Positions 1-6,664 of a stretch of 11,347 bases of DNA are shown here, piece by piece. Source of the DNA: PVC group bacterium (GTDB lineage Bacteria > Verrucomicrobiota > Kiritimatiellia > SS1-B-03-39 > UBA6053). The translations under genes were made by a program, and so were the position numbers. The notes beneath the pieces were generated by a model. That model did not search any database and was not told where the DNA came from. It worked only from the letters and a program-made list of their open reading frames with translations. The stretch lies in the NCBI GenBank assembly GCA_003565035.1, contig PXDP01000230.1:1-11347 (forward strand). Direction: 5' to 3'. How positions within the stretch are numbered: the stretch's first letter is position 1; each line of letters begins with the position of its first letter.

Positions 1-30
1 GGATGTCTGCGGTTTTTCTTTTTCATCGCA

Positions 31-61
31 GGATACATGCCAAAATATTCTGCATGTGTCC
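31..61. repeat. Imperfect inverted repeat (10-bp arms)
   Basis: GGATACATGC at 31-40 faces GCATGTGTCC at 52-61 across an 11-nt AT-rich spacer. The arms pair at 9 of 10 positions, and the odd pair can wobble in RNA. No T-tract follows on either strand, so it is not an obvious terminator. It may be a protein-binding dyad upstream of a gene to the left, or chance. Confidence 0.4.
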
Positions 62-117
62 AGCATTTTGGAACTAAATTCTTACCCTATGTTCTTTGCC
101 GCTTTGGAAAAATCAGC

Positions 118-181
118 CGTACCATTCTAAAGAGCACTTGAAAATAGTCTTGACCATTTTCAAGTGTACTCTGAAATAGTC
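118..181. repeat. Array of four alternating inverted half-sites (REP/BIME-like)
   Basis: A motif close to GACYATTTTCAAGTG occurs four times in alternating orientation: plus at 120-135 (diverged), minus at 149-134, plus at 152-167 and minus at 181-166 (one base shorter). The two middle copies form a perfect 11-bp hairpin, CACTTGAAAAT at 135-145 against ATTTTCAAGTG at 156-166, with a 10-nt loop. Read on the minus strand, the same bases form two tandem units of about 32 nt (181-150 and 149-118). The array starts 9 bp beyond the stop codon of the ABC-F gene. It may be an extragenic palindromic repeat, a multi-site operator, or a weak transcript end. Confidence 0.55.
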
Positions 182-189
182 ATAGTGAT

Positions 190-2127
190 CTAACCCCCGT
201 TCAGCCTTGCCTGCAGGGATTCGGCTTCTTCGCCGACACGGATCCATTCGCGGGTTTCGGACTGGATTTGACCTGCCAGAGCCGACAGCGTCTTCTGATG
301 GGCGGCAAAATCGCTCACCTCCCCGCGCGCCATTTCCCCGAGCAGGCGCTGCTGCTCCTCCTCCAGCCGCGCAATTTCCGCCTCGTGTTTGGCCAGCACA
401 CTTTCCAGCCGCCGAACCTGCTTCTGCAATTCTTTGCGCTCTTTGCCGCCCGGAGCCGGCGCCCCGCCGGATTTCTCCGGAGCCGCCGCGCCCGCTTTTT
501 CCGCCGGCTTCGCATCCAGCACCTGAAGTCCGCCGGTTTTTTCCAGAAAATAGTCGTATCCGCCCAGCCAGCGGCGAATGCCGGAAGGAGCCACCGCCAA
601 AATGCCGTTGGCCACGTTGCGCACAAAGCTGATATCATGGCTCACCAGACACACCGTGCCTTTATACGCTGTCAGTGCCTGCTCCAGCGCCTCGCGCCCG
701 GCAATGTCCAGGTGGGTGGTGGGCTCGTCAAGCACCAGCAGATTCGGCGGCCGCGCGAAAATCCGCGCAAAGGCCAGGCGAATCTTTTCCCCGCCGCTCA
801 GCACGGACGTCGGTTTTTCGATCTCCTCCCCCCGGAATCCGAAGCCGCCCAGCAGACTGCGGATCTGCTGTTCGGTCGCGTTCGCCGGTGCCGCGTCTTT
901 GACAATCCGGTAAGCACTCTGATCCGCCGGCATCGTATCCGCAAATTCCTGTGACTGATACCCCAACACCGTATGGTGTCCCAAAACACGCTTCCCCTCC
1001 GATGCCGGCATGACCCCCGCCAAAATTTTCAGCAGCGTCGATTTCCCCATTCCGTTGTACCCCACCAGCGCCAGCCGGTCGCCCTTCTCCAGACACAGAT
1101 CCAGCCCCCGGAAAATCCAGGGTCCGTCCCCGTAGCGGTGTCCCAAACCCTCCACGCGGATCAGCTCGTGCCCCGATTCCGGCGGCGCCGGAATCTTGAT
1201 CAGCGTTGCGGTCGATTCCTGCTCCAGTTCCGGCAGCGGCTCCATTTTTTCCAGCATTTTAATGCGACTCTGCACCTGAGCCGCCTTGGTGGCCTGCGCC
1301 CGGAAGCGGTTGATGAACGTCTCCATCTCCTCCCGCTTTTTGGCCAAGGTACGGTAACGGGCCTCCTGCTGACCAAAGCGCGCCTCGCGCTCCACCAGGT
1401 AGGCATCGTAGCCGTTCGCATAGCGGCTCACCTGACCCCGCCTCACATCCAGAATTTCTTTGGCCAGGGTGCGCAGCAGATGCCGGTCGTGCGAAATCAG
1501 CAGCAGCGTACCCGCGTAAGCGCTGAGAAAGCGCTGCAGCCACTCCACCGCCGGCAAATCCAGATAGTTCGACGGTTCATCGAGCAGGAGAATATCCGGC
1601 CGGGCCACCAGAGTGCGGGCCAACTGAGCGCGCATTTGCCAGCCGCCGCTGAACGAGGACAGCGCATCCCCGAAGCGGGCCTCGGCAAAGCCCAGTCCGC
1701 CCAGCGCCTGCGCGGCGCGGGTCTGCACCTGATACCCGTCGCGGTGCTCAAATTCATGCTGCACCTCCCCCAACCGTTCCATCAGCGCCGGATCCGGATT
1801 CTCCGCCACCGCCTCCTGGAGCCGGTGCAGTTCCGCCTCCAGGGCCAGCACCTCCCCGCATCCCTCCAGCACAAACTCCAGCAGCCCCACGCCCACCGCG
1901 CCTTCCGGCACCTGCTGCTTCAAATAGCCGATGCTCTGCCCCTTCGGCACAATCACTTCGCCGCCTTCGATATCCTCCTCTCCGACAATCAGCCGGAAAA
2001 TCGTACTCTTCCCCGCTCCGTTCGGTCCGACGATGCCCACCCGCTCCCCGGGATTCACCGTGAACGACGCCTCCCGCAGCACATCCTGGGGACCATATTG
2101 TTTTGTCACACTGTCAAAAATAATCAT
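190..2127 (-). CDS. ABC-F family ATPase, YheS-like
   Basis: This is a cytoplasmic tandem ATPase without membrane segments, 645 aa. Members of ABC-F bind ribosomes near the E site and act in translation; some give antibiotic resistance. The first ATPase domain has Walker A GPNGAGKS (34-41), signature SFSGGWQMR (158-166), Walker B LLLDEPSNYLD (180-190) and SHD (212-214). The second has GYNGMGKST (356-364), LSGGEKIR (443-450), LVLDEPTTHLD (464-474) and SHD (496-498). Between them, residues 245-300 form the charged linker that contacts P-site tRNA, with the stretch FINRFRAQATKAAQVQSRIK typical of YheS. An Ala/Pro/Gly-rich spacer (540-562) leads to a C-terminal coiled coil (563-643), also as in E. 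coli YheS. The ATG start has AAAGG about 10 nt upstream, and the stop is TAG. It is divergent from murB. No induction leader peptide is visible, so a housekeeping role is more likely than resistance. Confidence 0.95.
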   Translation of the reverse strand: MIIFDSVTKQYGPQDVLREASFTVNPGERVGIVGPNGAGKSTIFRLIVGEEDIEGGEVIVPKGQSIGYLKQQVPEGAVGVGLLEFVLEGCGEVLALEAELHRLQEAVAENPDPALMERLGEVQHEFEHRDGYQVQTRAAQALGGLGFAEARFGDALSSFSGGWQMRAQLARTLVARPDILLLDEPSNYLDLPAVEWLQRFLSAYAGTLLLISHDRHLLRTLAKEILDVRRGQVSRYANGYDAYLVEREARFGQQEARYRTLAKKREEMETFINRFRAQATKAAQVQSRIKMLEKMEPLPELEQESTATLIKIPAPPESGHELIRVEGLGHRYGDGPWIFRGLDLCLEKGDRLALVGYNGMGKSTLLKILAGVMPASEGKRVLGHHTVLGYQSQEFADTMPADQSAYRIVKDAAPANATEQQIRSLLGGFGFRGEEIEKPTSVLSGGEKIRLAFARIFARPPNLLVLDEPTTHLDIAGREALEQALTAYKGTVCLVSHDISFVRNVANGILAVAPSGIRRWLGGYDYFLEKTGGLQVLDAKPAEKAGAAAPEKSGGAPAPGGKERKELQKQVRRLESVLAKHEAEIARLEEEQQRLLGEMARGEVSDFAAHQKTLSALAGQIQSETREWIRVGEEAESLQARLNGG

Positions 2128-2222
2128 AAGCCACAGCCTTTATCGAAAGTGAAGCACGATAACAGGTTTTTTGTGTATTTTGCGGCATTGCCTTGTCCAG
2201 CAAAGCATGACAAAGTGAAAAG
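2128..2222. promoter_or_regulatory. Divergent intergenic region, ABC-F / murB
   Basis: These 95 bp must hold the start signals of both divergent genes. I find no clean sigma-70 promoter on either strand. A small inverted repeat is present (TTATCG at 2140-2145 and CGATAA at 2157-2162), too short to interpret. Confidence 0.4.
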
Positions 2223-3170
2223 GTGAACCCTACCGCCGATCCACTTCAGAACCTGAGATCCCGCCGGGATGTCCTTGTGGACATTCAAGTGCCGCTGTCG
2301 GACTGCGGCACCTTCCGGCTCGGGGGACCCGCCGCACTGCTGATCACCTGCTCCACGCCGGACGCCCTGGCCGCGGTCCGGGCACACGCGGAAGCCCTCC
2401 CGGCTCCGCTCGCGTTTATCGGCGCCGGAAGTAACATCCTGTTTGCGGATGCAGGCTGGCCGGGAACCCTGGTGCGGTACACCACCGACCGCTTCATCCC
2501 TCCGCGCCGCCTTCCGGACGGTGGCTGGCAGGTTGATGCCGCCGTCCAACTCGACGATCTCGCCGCCTGGGCCTGCAAAACCGGGTTGGACGGCTGGGAG
2601 GCCTTTTCCGGGATTCCCGGAACCTTCGGCGGAGCCGTGGTCGGAAACGCAGGCGCGTGGGGCGTGCAAATGGAGCATCAGCTCCGTCAGGTCCTCGGCT
2701 GGGATGCAGCGGGTCATCCCCAAAGCTGGTCCGTGGAGGCCTGCGGGTTTTCCTACCGGGATTCCGCACTCAAGCACGACGGAAGCTGGGTGTCGGAGGT
2801 TATCCTCCGCGGAGACACCACCCCGCCTGACCGGCTGCTCGCCGAGCGTGCACGTATTCTGACTCTCCGCGCGGAAAAGCACCCCGACTGGCGGCAAACG
2901 CCCTGTATCGGCAGCTTTTTCAAGAATATCCAGCCAAGCTCTGCGGCGGAACGGCGCCGCGCCGCCGGCTGGTTTCTCGATCAAATCGGCGCCAAGCAGG
3001 AAAGCGAAGGCGGGGCCGCCGTGTACGCCAAACACGCCAATATTCTGATCAAAGCGTCATCCGACTGCACCGCCGCCGATGTGCTCCGCCTTTCACAGCG
3101 CCTCCAAAAACAGGTGAAAGACCGGTTCAATCTCGATCTCGAACGTGAGATCCAGCTTTTGGGATTTTAA
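2223..3170 (+). CDS. murB: UDP-N-acetylenolpyruvoylglucosamine reductase MurB
   Basis: This FAD enzyme uses NADPH to reduce UDP-GlcNAc enolpyruvate to UDP-MurNAc, the second step of peptidoglycan precursor synthesis in the cytoplasm. At 315 aa it has the family's usual length. Visible motifs are TFRLGGPA (30-37), the FAD-binding GAGSN (67-71), SGIPGTFGGAVVGNAGAWG (129-147), YRDS with its active-site Arg179 (178-181), GSFFKN with the proton-donor Ser231 (230-235), and the C-terminal LEREI with catalytic Glu309. All active-site residues are present, so it should be functional. The start is GTG, preceded by a purine-rich stretch (AAAGTGAAAAGG). A second in-frame GTG at 2277 lies just before the conserved region and would also give a complete enzyme. 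The gene stands alone here, outside a mur/fts cluster, with a small lipoprotein gene 40 nt downstream. Confidence 0.96.
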   Translation: MNPTADPLQNLRSRRDVLVDIQVPLSDCGTFRLGGPAALLITCSTPDALAAVRAHAEALPAPLAFIGAGSNILFADAGWPGTLVRYTTDRFIPPRRLPDGGWQVDAAVQLDDLAAWACKTGLDGWEAFSGIPGTFGGAVVGNAGAWGVQMEHQLRQVLGWDAAGHPQSWSVEACGFSYRDSALKHDGSWVSEVILRGDTTPPDRLLAERARILTLRAEKHPDWRQTPCIGSFFKNIQPSSAAERRRAAGWFLDQIGAKQESEGGAAVYAKHANILIKASSDCTAADVLRLSQRLQKQVKDRFNLDLEREIQLLGF

Positions 3171-3184
3171 GCATGGACTTCCCC

Positions 3185-3208
3185 ACCGGGATACGGTTAA
3201 ATCCCGGT
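3185..3208 (+). promoter_or_regulatory. GC-rich hairpin just before the lipoprotein start
   Basis: ACCGGGAT (3185-3192) pairs perfectly with ATCCCGGT (3201-3208) around an 8-nt loop and ends 2 nt before the first ATG of the next gene. The second arm can instead pair with the murB stop region (GGGATTTTAA at 3161-3170 against TTAAATCCC at 3197-3205, one bulge), so two exclusive folds are possible. No T-run follows, so it is not a standard terminator. It would cover the place where a ribosome binding site should be. Confidence 0.45.
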
Positions 3209-3210
3209 TC

Positions 3211-3546
3211 ATGATGCCGATGCAACGTCTTTGCCGATTTTTATTCCCTCTGCTTGCCGCCTGCAGTGTGCTGCTTATGAGCAGCTCCTGCGCATTGTTC
3301 CGCGGCGGAAGCGACCCGGCACCGGAACTCAGGGTCCGTCCCACCGGCGTGGTCCTCAAAGTGGATCCTCATCAGCATTTTGTGGTCTTTGAATCCGGTT
3401 TTCGTTTCCGGCCGGAACAGCAGGTGTTTGCGGTGCGCGACGGCAGGCGGATGGCCAGACTCCGGGTCCACAGCCAGAGCCGCCCCCCGTTTTATGTGGC
3501 GGATATTCTGGAGGGACGCCCCGAGGTCGACGATCTTATCGAGTAA
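3211..3546 (+). CDS. Small predicted lipoprotein, unknown function
   Basis: A 111-aa protein of unknown function. The N-terminus is basic then hydrophobic (PMQRLCRFLFPLLAACSVLL) and ends in SSSC, a plausible but not perfect lipobox with Cys27, so it is probably a lipid-anchored envelope protein. The remaining 85 residues look like one small beta-rich domain (VVLKVD, FVVFESG, QQVFAVRDGRRMARLRV, YVADILEG, ending VDDLIE). That pattern resembles small SH3-like or FlgT-C-like domains in PVC bacteria; the resemblance is from memory and unproven. Start choice: the frame is open back to a GTG at 3145 inside murB, but that would put 22 charged residues before the signal. ATG at 3211 or 3220 fits far better. 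No Shine-Dalgarno sequence is visible, and a hairpin sits immediately upstream. The 3' end overlaps convergent pdxJ by 11 bp. Confidence 0.72.
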   Translation: MMPMQRLCRFLFPLLAACSVLLMSSSCALFRGGSDPAPELRVRPTGVVLKVDPHQHFVVFESGFRFRPEQQVFAVRDGRRMARLRVHSQSRPPFYVADILEGRPEVDDLIE

Positions 3547-4267
3547 GCCCGCCGGTATATCCGCGCATGACGGCCAGCATTTCCGATACCGCGGCTTTCA
3601 TTCCGATCAGCACCGCCCGGGACACCAGACTGTGACCAATATTGAGGGTATGCAGATGCGGCACGGGAAAAAGATCCGGCAGATTCCCGACGGTCAGCCC
3701 GTGCCCGGCATTCACCTGGATCCCCGCCGAATGCGCCTGCAGCGCGGCACTTCTGAGCTGCTCCATACAGGCTTGCCTCGCCGCACCGCCGCATTCGCAG
3801 AACGCGCCGGTGTGCAGCTCCACCATGGGTACGCCCAGCCGGATGGAAGCCTCAATCTGCTCCGGATCCGGATCCACAAACAGACTCACCGCAATCCCCG
3901 CATCCCTGAACCGCGCACAGGACGCCTCCAGGGCGGCATAATGGCCCACGACATCCAGACCGCCTTCCGTGGTCAGTTCTTCACGTTTCTCAGGAACCAG
4001 ACAGACTTCATCCGGCATCACCTGCAGGGCGATTTCCACCATCTCCAGGGTATTGCCCATTTCCAGATTCAGCGGTAACGGCTGTTCCCGGCGCATGGCT
4101 CGGACATCCCGGTCCTGAATGTGCCTGCGGTCCTCCCGCAAGTGCACAGTAATGCCCGCCGCGCCCGCCTCCGCCGCGAGCCGCGCCGCCTCCACCGGAT
4201 CGGGATAAACCGTTCCGCGCGCCTGCCGCAGGGTAGCCACATGATCAACATTCACACCAAGATACAT
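3536..4267 (-). CDS. pdxJ: Pyridoxine 5'-phosphate synthase PdxJ
   Basis: PdxJ condenses 1-deoxyxylulose 5-phosphate with 3-amino-2-oxopropyl phosphate to give pyridoxine 5'-phosphate, the ring-closing step of the DXP-dependent vitamin B6 pathway. The protein is a 243-aa TIM barrel of normal length. Conserved blocks are GVNVDHVATLRQARG (4-18), ITVHLREDRRHI (39-50), NLEM (67-70), CLVPEKREELTTEGGLD (89-105), ELHTG (150-154), VNAGHGL (185-191) and LNIGH (208-212). His42, Glu69 and His189 match the E. coli catalytic residues His45, Glu72 and His193, so it should be active. The ATG start has AAGGAAA about 9 nt upstream. It is the last gene of a minus-strand unit, 20 nt after the degenerate GGDEF gene, and its TAA lies within the 3' end of the convergent lipoprotein gene. 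No acpS follows it in the window. Confidence 0.97.
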   Translation of the reverse strand: MYLGVNVDHVATLRQARGTVYPDPVEAARLAAEAGAAGITVHLREDRRHIQDRDVRAMRREQPLPLNLEMGNTLEMVEIALQVMPDEVCLVPEKREELTTEGGLDVVGHYAALEASCARFRDAGIAVSLFVDPDPEQIEASIRLGVPMVELHTGAFCECGGAARQACMEQLRSAALQAHSAGIQVNAGHGLTVGNLPDLFPVPHLHTLNIGHSLVSRAVLIGMKAAVSEMLAVMRGYTGGLTR

Positions 4268-4287
4268 TTTCGGATTTCCTTTCAGGA

Positions 4288-5448
4288 TTAAAACGTCTCC
4301 GGGGACTCCCCCGGTTCGCGGGCGCGGGACTCTGTGGCCCGGAGTTGAGGATCATACACCACCAACTGCCCGCGTCCACGGGATTTCGCCCATTCCAGGG
4401 CCTGCTGAGAGGCGGATAACAGCCGCTGAGGGCCCGCGCCATGATCAGGATATCCCGCCATCCCCGCCGAAAGCGTATAGCGGTAGACCTCTCCGGACAC
4501 CTCCACGGTGGTCTGCCGGGCCGCGTCCAGAAGACGGACCGCCACCGCTGCGCAGTCCCTTACACCGCCGGACAGGACCAGTACAAAGCCCGCATCCGTC
4601 ATGCGGCCCACCAAATCGGTTTCCCGGCAATTTTGCATCAGCGATTGAGCCGCCGCTTTCAGCACCGGATGTTTTACAGGTTCCCCCTCCGCTCCGGCAT
4701 ACAACTCCAAATCATCCACCTCACAGAGCAACAGACAGACCGGGATCTCTCTCCGCCGATGTGACGCCAGAATTTTCTGAACCGCAGTCGGGACCCGCTC
4801 TGCACGGAGTACGCCGGTCACCTCGTCGAGCAAGGGCTTTTCGTGCTCCGGGATGTGCACCCCCGCCCCGCCGGGCTCCTCCGGCAGGGTCCAGCCTGTT
4901 TCCGGCAACGCGCCCGTGCGCAAATCGGCCAAAAGTCCGTCCACCACCGGCAGGAGTCCTTTCAAAGGCGGAGGTGCCGGTGAAACCACTGAACTCACCC
5001 GCCCCGGAATGTCACCCGGAAGCAAACGGCCCAGGCGGCGTCCTGCCCGAACAGCATTGAGAGCATCCTCCCCGTCAAACACCAGCATTACGCCCTCATC
5101 AGACCACTTCATCACCGTGTCCGTACTCCGAACCTCGCCCTGCAAGAGGGAAAACACCGTGGAATGATGCACTTCAGCACAGCGGAACAGTACCAGAGAC
5201 TGAGGCGTTTTGCGAATCCGCTCCACCATCCACAGACGAAGATCGTCCGCGGACATTCCCCCCGACTTCTCCGCCTCAACGCGTTTCAACTCATTTTGAT
5301 ACCGTAAATGGCTCATGACCAGCGTCAACAGCACAAACGCCAGAACCATGACCCCCAGAGTCTGCAAAACCGCCCAGACTACGGGAATCGGCGGCACGGC
5401 ATCCGCCTGAGCCAACAGTAAAAATCCGGATATACTCCGTGAAATCAA
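4288..5448 (-). CDS. Membrane-anchored degenerate GGDEF-domain protein
   Basis: A 386-aa protein with one transmembrane helix (about 23-46) and a cytoplasmic remainder. Residues 206-368 follow the GGDEF (diguanylate cyclase) pattern: LLDEVTGVL (206-214), CEVDDLELY (242-250) in place of the metal-binding strand, RETDLVGRM (275-283), and LSAGMAGYPDHG...LLSASQQALEWAKSRGRG (326-360), the usual tail. The GGDEF signature itself reads TDAGF (284-288), so cyclase activity is unlikely. Residues 83-140 look like a second, more decayed copy, with STDTVMKWSDEGVMLVF at the equivalent place. A Pro/Gly-rich linker (155-205) joins them. It may sense or bind a nucleotide or a partner; no function can be assigned. 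The TTG start overlaps the upstream ATPase stop (TTGA), which suggests translational coupling. An in-frame stop lies 18 nt further upstream, and GTG at 5397 is an alternative that also precedes the helix. Confidence 0.8.
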   Translation of the reverse strand: MISRSISGFLLLAQADAVPPIPVVWAVLQTLGVMVLAFVLLTLVMSHLRYQNELKRVEAEKSGGMSADDLRLWMVERIRKTPQSLVLFRCAEVHHSTVFSLLQGEVRSTDTVMKWSDEGVMLVFDGEDALNAVRAGRRLGRLLPGDIPGRVSSVVSPAPPPLKGLLPVVDGLLADLRTGALPETGWTLPEEPGGAGVHIPEHEKPLLDEVTGVLRAERVPTAVQKILASHRRREIPVCLLLCEVDDLELYAGAEGEPVKHPVLKAAAQSLMQNCRETDLVGRMTDAGFVLVLSGGVRDCAAVAVRLLDAARQTTVEVSGEVYRYTLSAGMAGYPDHGAGPQRLLSASQQALEWAKSRGRGQLVVYDPQLRATESRAREPGESPETF

Positions 5449-6551
5449 ACGATTCGCACTCCGTCGTCACCCGGCGCAAAGAAGCTTGCACGTTCCATGT
5501 CAAACACCATGGTGACCTCCTGGTTGACATGTGCACTTTCGTGACCATCCACACGGGCAATAAAGTTGTGCGCCCCCACGGAAAGATACAGGAACACTTC
5601 CGCCCCCATCGGCTCCACCACCTCCACTTTGGCCTTGATCAGGCTGTCCGGAGACGGATTCACCGCAAACACCGAATCCTGAATATTCTCCGGCCGGATG
5701 CCGAGCACCACCTTGTCCAGATTGGCCTCCATCAGCGCTTTCACCTGATGCTCATCCACCTTCACCGAGAAGGTCCCCTCGGTAAAGAACAGGCCGTCCG
5801 CCTTCTGCGAAAGCGTGCCTTCAAAGAAATTCATCGGCGGACTGCCAATAAAGCTCGCCACAAAGCGGTTCGCCGGCGCTTCATAAATCTTCAGAGGCGC
5901 ATCCACCTGCTGGATCACCCCGTCTTTCATCACCACAATCCGGTCGCCCATGGTCATGGCCTCCACCTGATCGTGGGTCACATAAATCATGGTCGACTGA
6001 AGCTGATGATGCAGCTTGCTGATTTCCATCCGCATCTGCACACGCATTTTTGCATCCAGATTTGACAGAGGCTCGTCGAACAGGAAAGCTTTCGGCTGGC
6101 GCACAATCGCGCGGCCCACCGCCACCCGCTGACGCTGACCGCCGGAGAGGGCCTTGGGCTTCCGTTCAAGATACTCGGTGATGTTCAGAATTTCCGCCGC
6201 CTGACGCACCCGCTGATCAATTTCCGCTTTGGGAAAGCCGCGCAGTTTCAAACCGAAGGCCATGTTTTTATACACGGTCATGTGCGGATACAGCGCGTAA
6301 TTCTGGAACACCATGGCAATATCACGGTCTTTCGGCGGCACATCATTGACCACCCGGCCGTCAATATCAATCGTCCCACTGGTAATCTCCTCCAGTCCCG
6401 CAATCATGCGAAGGGTTGTCGACTTTCCGCAGCCCGACGGCCCCACCAGCACCACAAATTCCTTGTCGTGAATCTCCAGATTCACATCCCGCACTGCGGT
6501 CACATCCCCGGGATACACTTTGAATACATTTTTCAGCGTTACTTCAGCCAT
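5445..6551 (-). CDS. ugpC: Sugar ABC importer ATPase, UgpC/MsmK/MalK type
   Basis: This is the ATP-hydrolysing subunit of a CUT1-type carbohydrate (or glycerol-3-phosphate) importer, acting on the inner face of the cytoplasmic membrane, 368 aa. Motifs: Walker A GPSGCGKST (37-45), Q-loop FQNYALYPHM (82-91), signature LSGGQRQR (135-142), Walker B FLFDEP (156-161), D-loop SNLDAK (163-168) and H-loop His193 in YVTHDQVEAMTMGDR. Residues from about 235 form the TOBE/OB regulatory domain of the MalK family (GIRPENI at 284-290). No binding protein or permease gene lies nearby, so it may energise several importers encoded elsewhere, as Streptococcus MsmK and Bacillus MsmX do. The substrate cannot be read from the sequence, so the symbol is a family label. 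The ATG has AGAAGGAAA close upstream. It is the first gene of the unit with the GGDEF-like gene and pdxJ. Confidence 0.94.
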   Translation of the reverse strand: MAEVTLKNVFKVYPGDVTAVRDVNLEIHDKEFVVLVGPSGCGKSTTLRMIAGLEEITSGTIDIDGRVVNDVPPKDRDIAMVFQNYALYPHMTVYKNMAFGLKLRGFPKAEIDQRVRQAAEILNITEYLERKPKALSGGQRQRVAVGRAIVRQPKAFLFDEPLSNLDAKMRVQMRMEISKLHHQLQSTMIYVTHDQVEAMTMGDRIVVMKDGVIQQVDAPLKIYEAPANRFVASFIGSPPMNFFEGTLSQKADGLFFTEGTFSVKVDEHQVKALMEANLDKVVLGIRPENIQDSVFAVNPSPDSLIKAKVEVVEPMGAEVFLYLSVGAHNFIARVDGHESAHVNQEVTMVFDMERASFFAPGDDGVRIV

Positions 6552-6618
6552 GACAATTTCCTTCTGTAAACATTAAAAGTACCGCTTTCCTTTACCATAC
6601 GATTCTTACTGAAAACAA

Positions 6619-6632
6619 GCGAAAGCTTTCGC
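6619..6632. promoter_or_regulatory. Perfect 14-bp palindrome, operator-like
   Basis: GCGAAAGCTTTCGC is fully self-complementary and sits immediately downstream of the candidate -10 box, where a bound repressor would block transcription. Its size and GAAAG...CTTTC arms recall operators of LacI-family sugar repressors, which would suit a sugar-importer ATPase. It has a central GC where most LacI-family sites have CG. No regulator gene is in the window. Confidence 0.5.
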
Positions 6633-6634
6633 AA

Positions 6635-6664
6635 AATATAAAACTTTAAACGCATTTTATACAA
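6635..6664 (-). promoter_or_regulatory. Candidate sigma-70-type promoter
   Basis: Read on the minus strand, TTGTAT (6664-6659) is followed after 18 nt by TATATT (6640-6635). The -10 box fits well (5 of 6), the -35 poorly (3 of 6). The expected transcription start, near 6628, falls inside the 14-bp palindrome. Confidence 0.45.

Larger units (their letters stand above)
1..189. other. AT-rich non-coding stretch at left edge
   Basis: No convincing gene is seen. The open stretches in the six frames are under about 46 codons, lack a ribosome binding site and match nothing I recognise. On the minus strand an ATG at 26-24 opens a frame (MKKKNRRH...) that leaves the window; it could be the start of a gene further left but cannot be judged. 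The stretch is clearly richer in A+T than the adjoining genes and holds two sets of inverted repeats, at 31-61 and 118-181. It is downstream of the ABC-F gene and, if a minus-strand gene lies to the left, upstream of that gene. Confidence 0.6.

Noticed and set aside
1..141. Short plus-strand open frames at the left edge
   Set aside because: Frames of 24 to 46 codons without ribosome binding sites or familiar sequence, in AT-rich DNA, are not enough to call a gene or a gene end.
135..166. Hairpin as a factor-independent terminator for the ABC-F gene
   Set aside because: The stem is perfect but mostly A/T, and on the minus strand it is followed by GCTCTTTAG and not a run of T. It also belongs to a larger repeat array.
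150..178. TTGACC as a -35 box for a plus-strand promoter
   Set aside because: No acceptable -10 hexamer lies 16-18 nt downstream, and any transcript would run antisense into the ABC-F gene.
973..2226. Plus-strand open frame of 417 codons
   Set aside because: It lies almost wholly antisense to the ABC-F gene, which has complete ATPase motifs. The translation is rich in His, Arg, Gln and Pro without any recognisable motif, typical of the reverse frame of a GC-rich gene.
2124..3035. Minus-strand open frame of 303 codons
   Set aside because: It is antisense to murB, whose active-site motifs are all present, and it shows no domain or ribosome binding site.
3145..3210. GTG at 3145 as start of the lipoprotein gene
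   Set aside because: It lies inside murB and would add 22 mostly polar residues ahead of the signal sequence, spoiling export. The ATG cluster at 3211-3220 places the basic residues right at the N-terminus.
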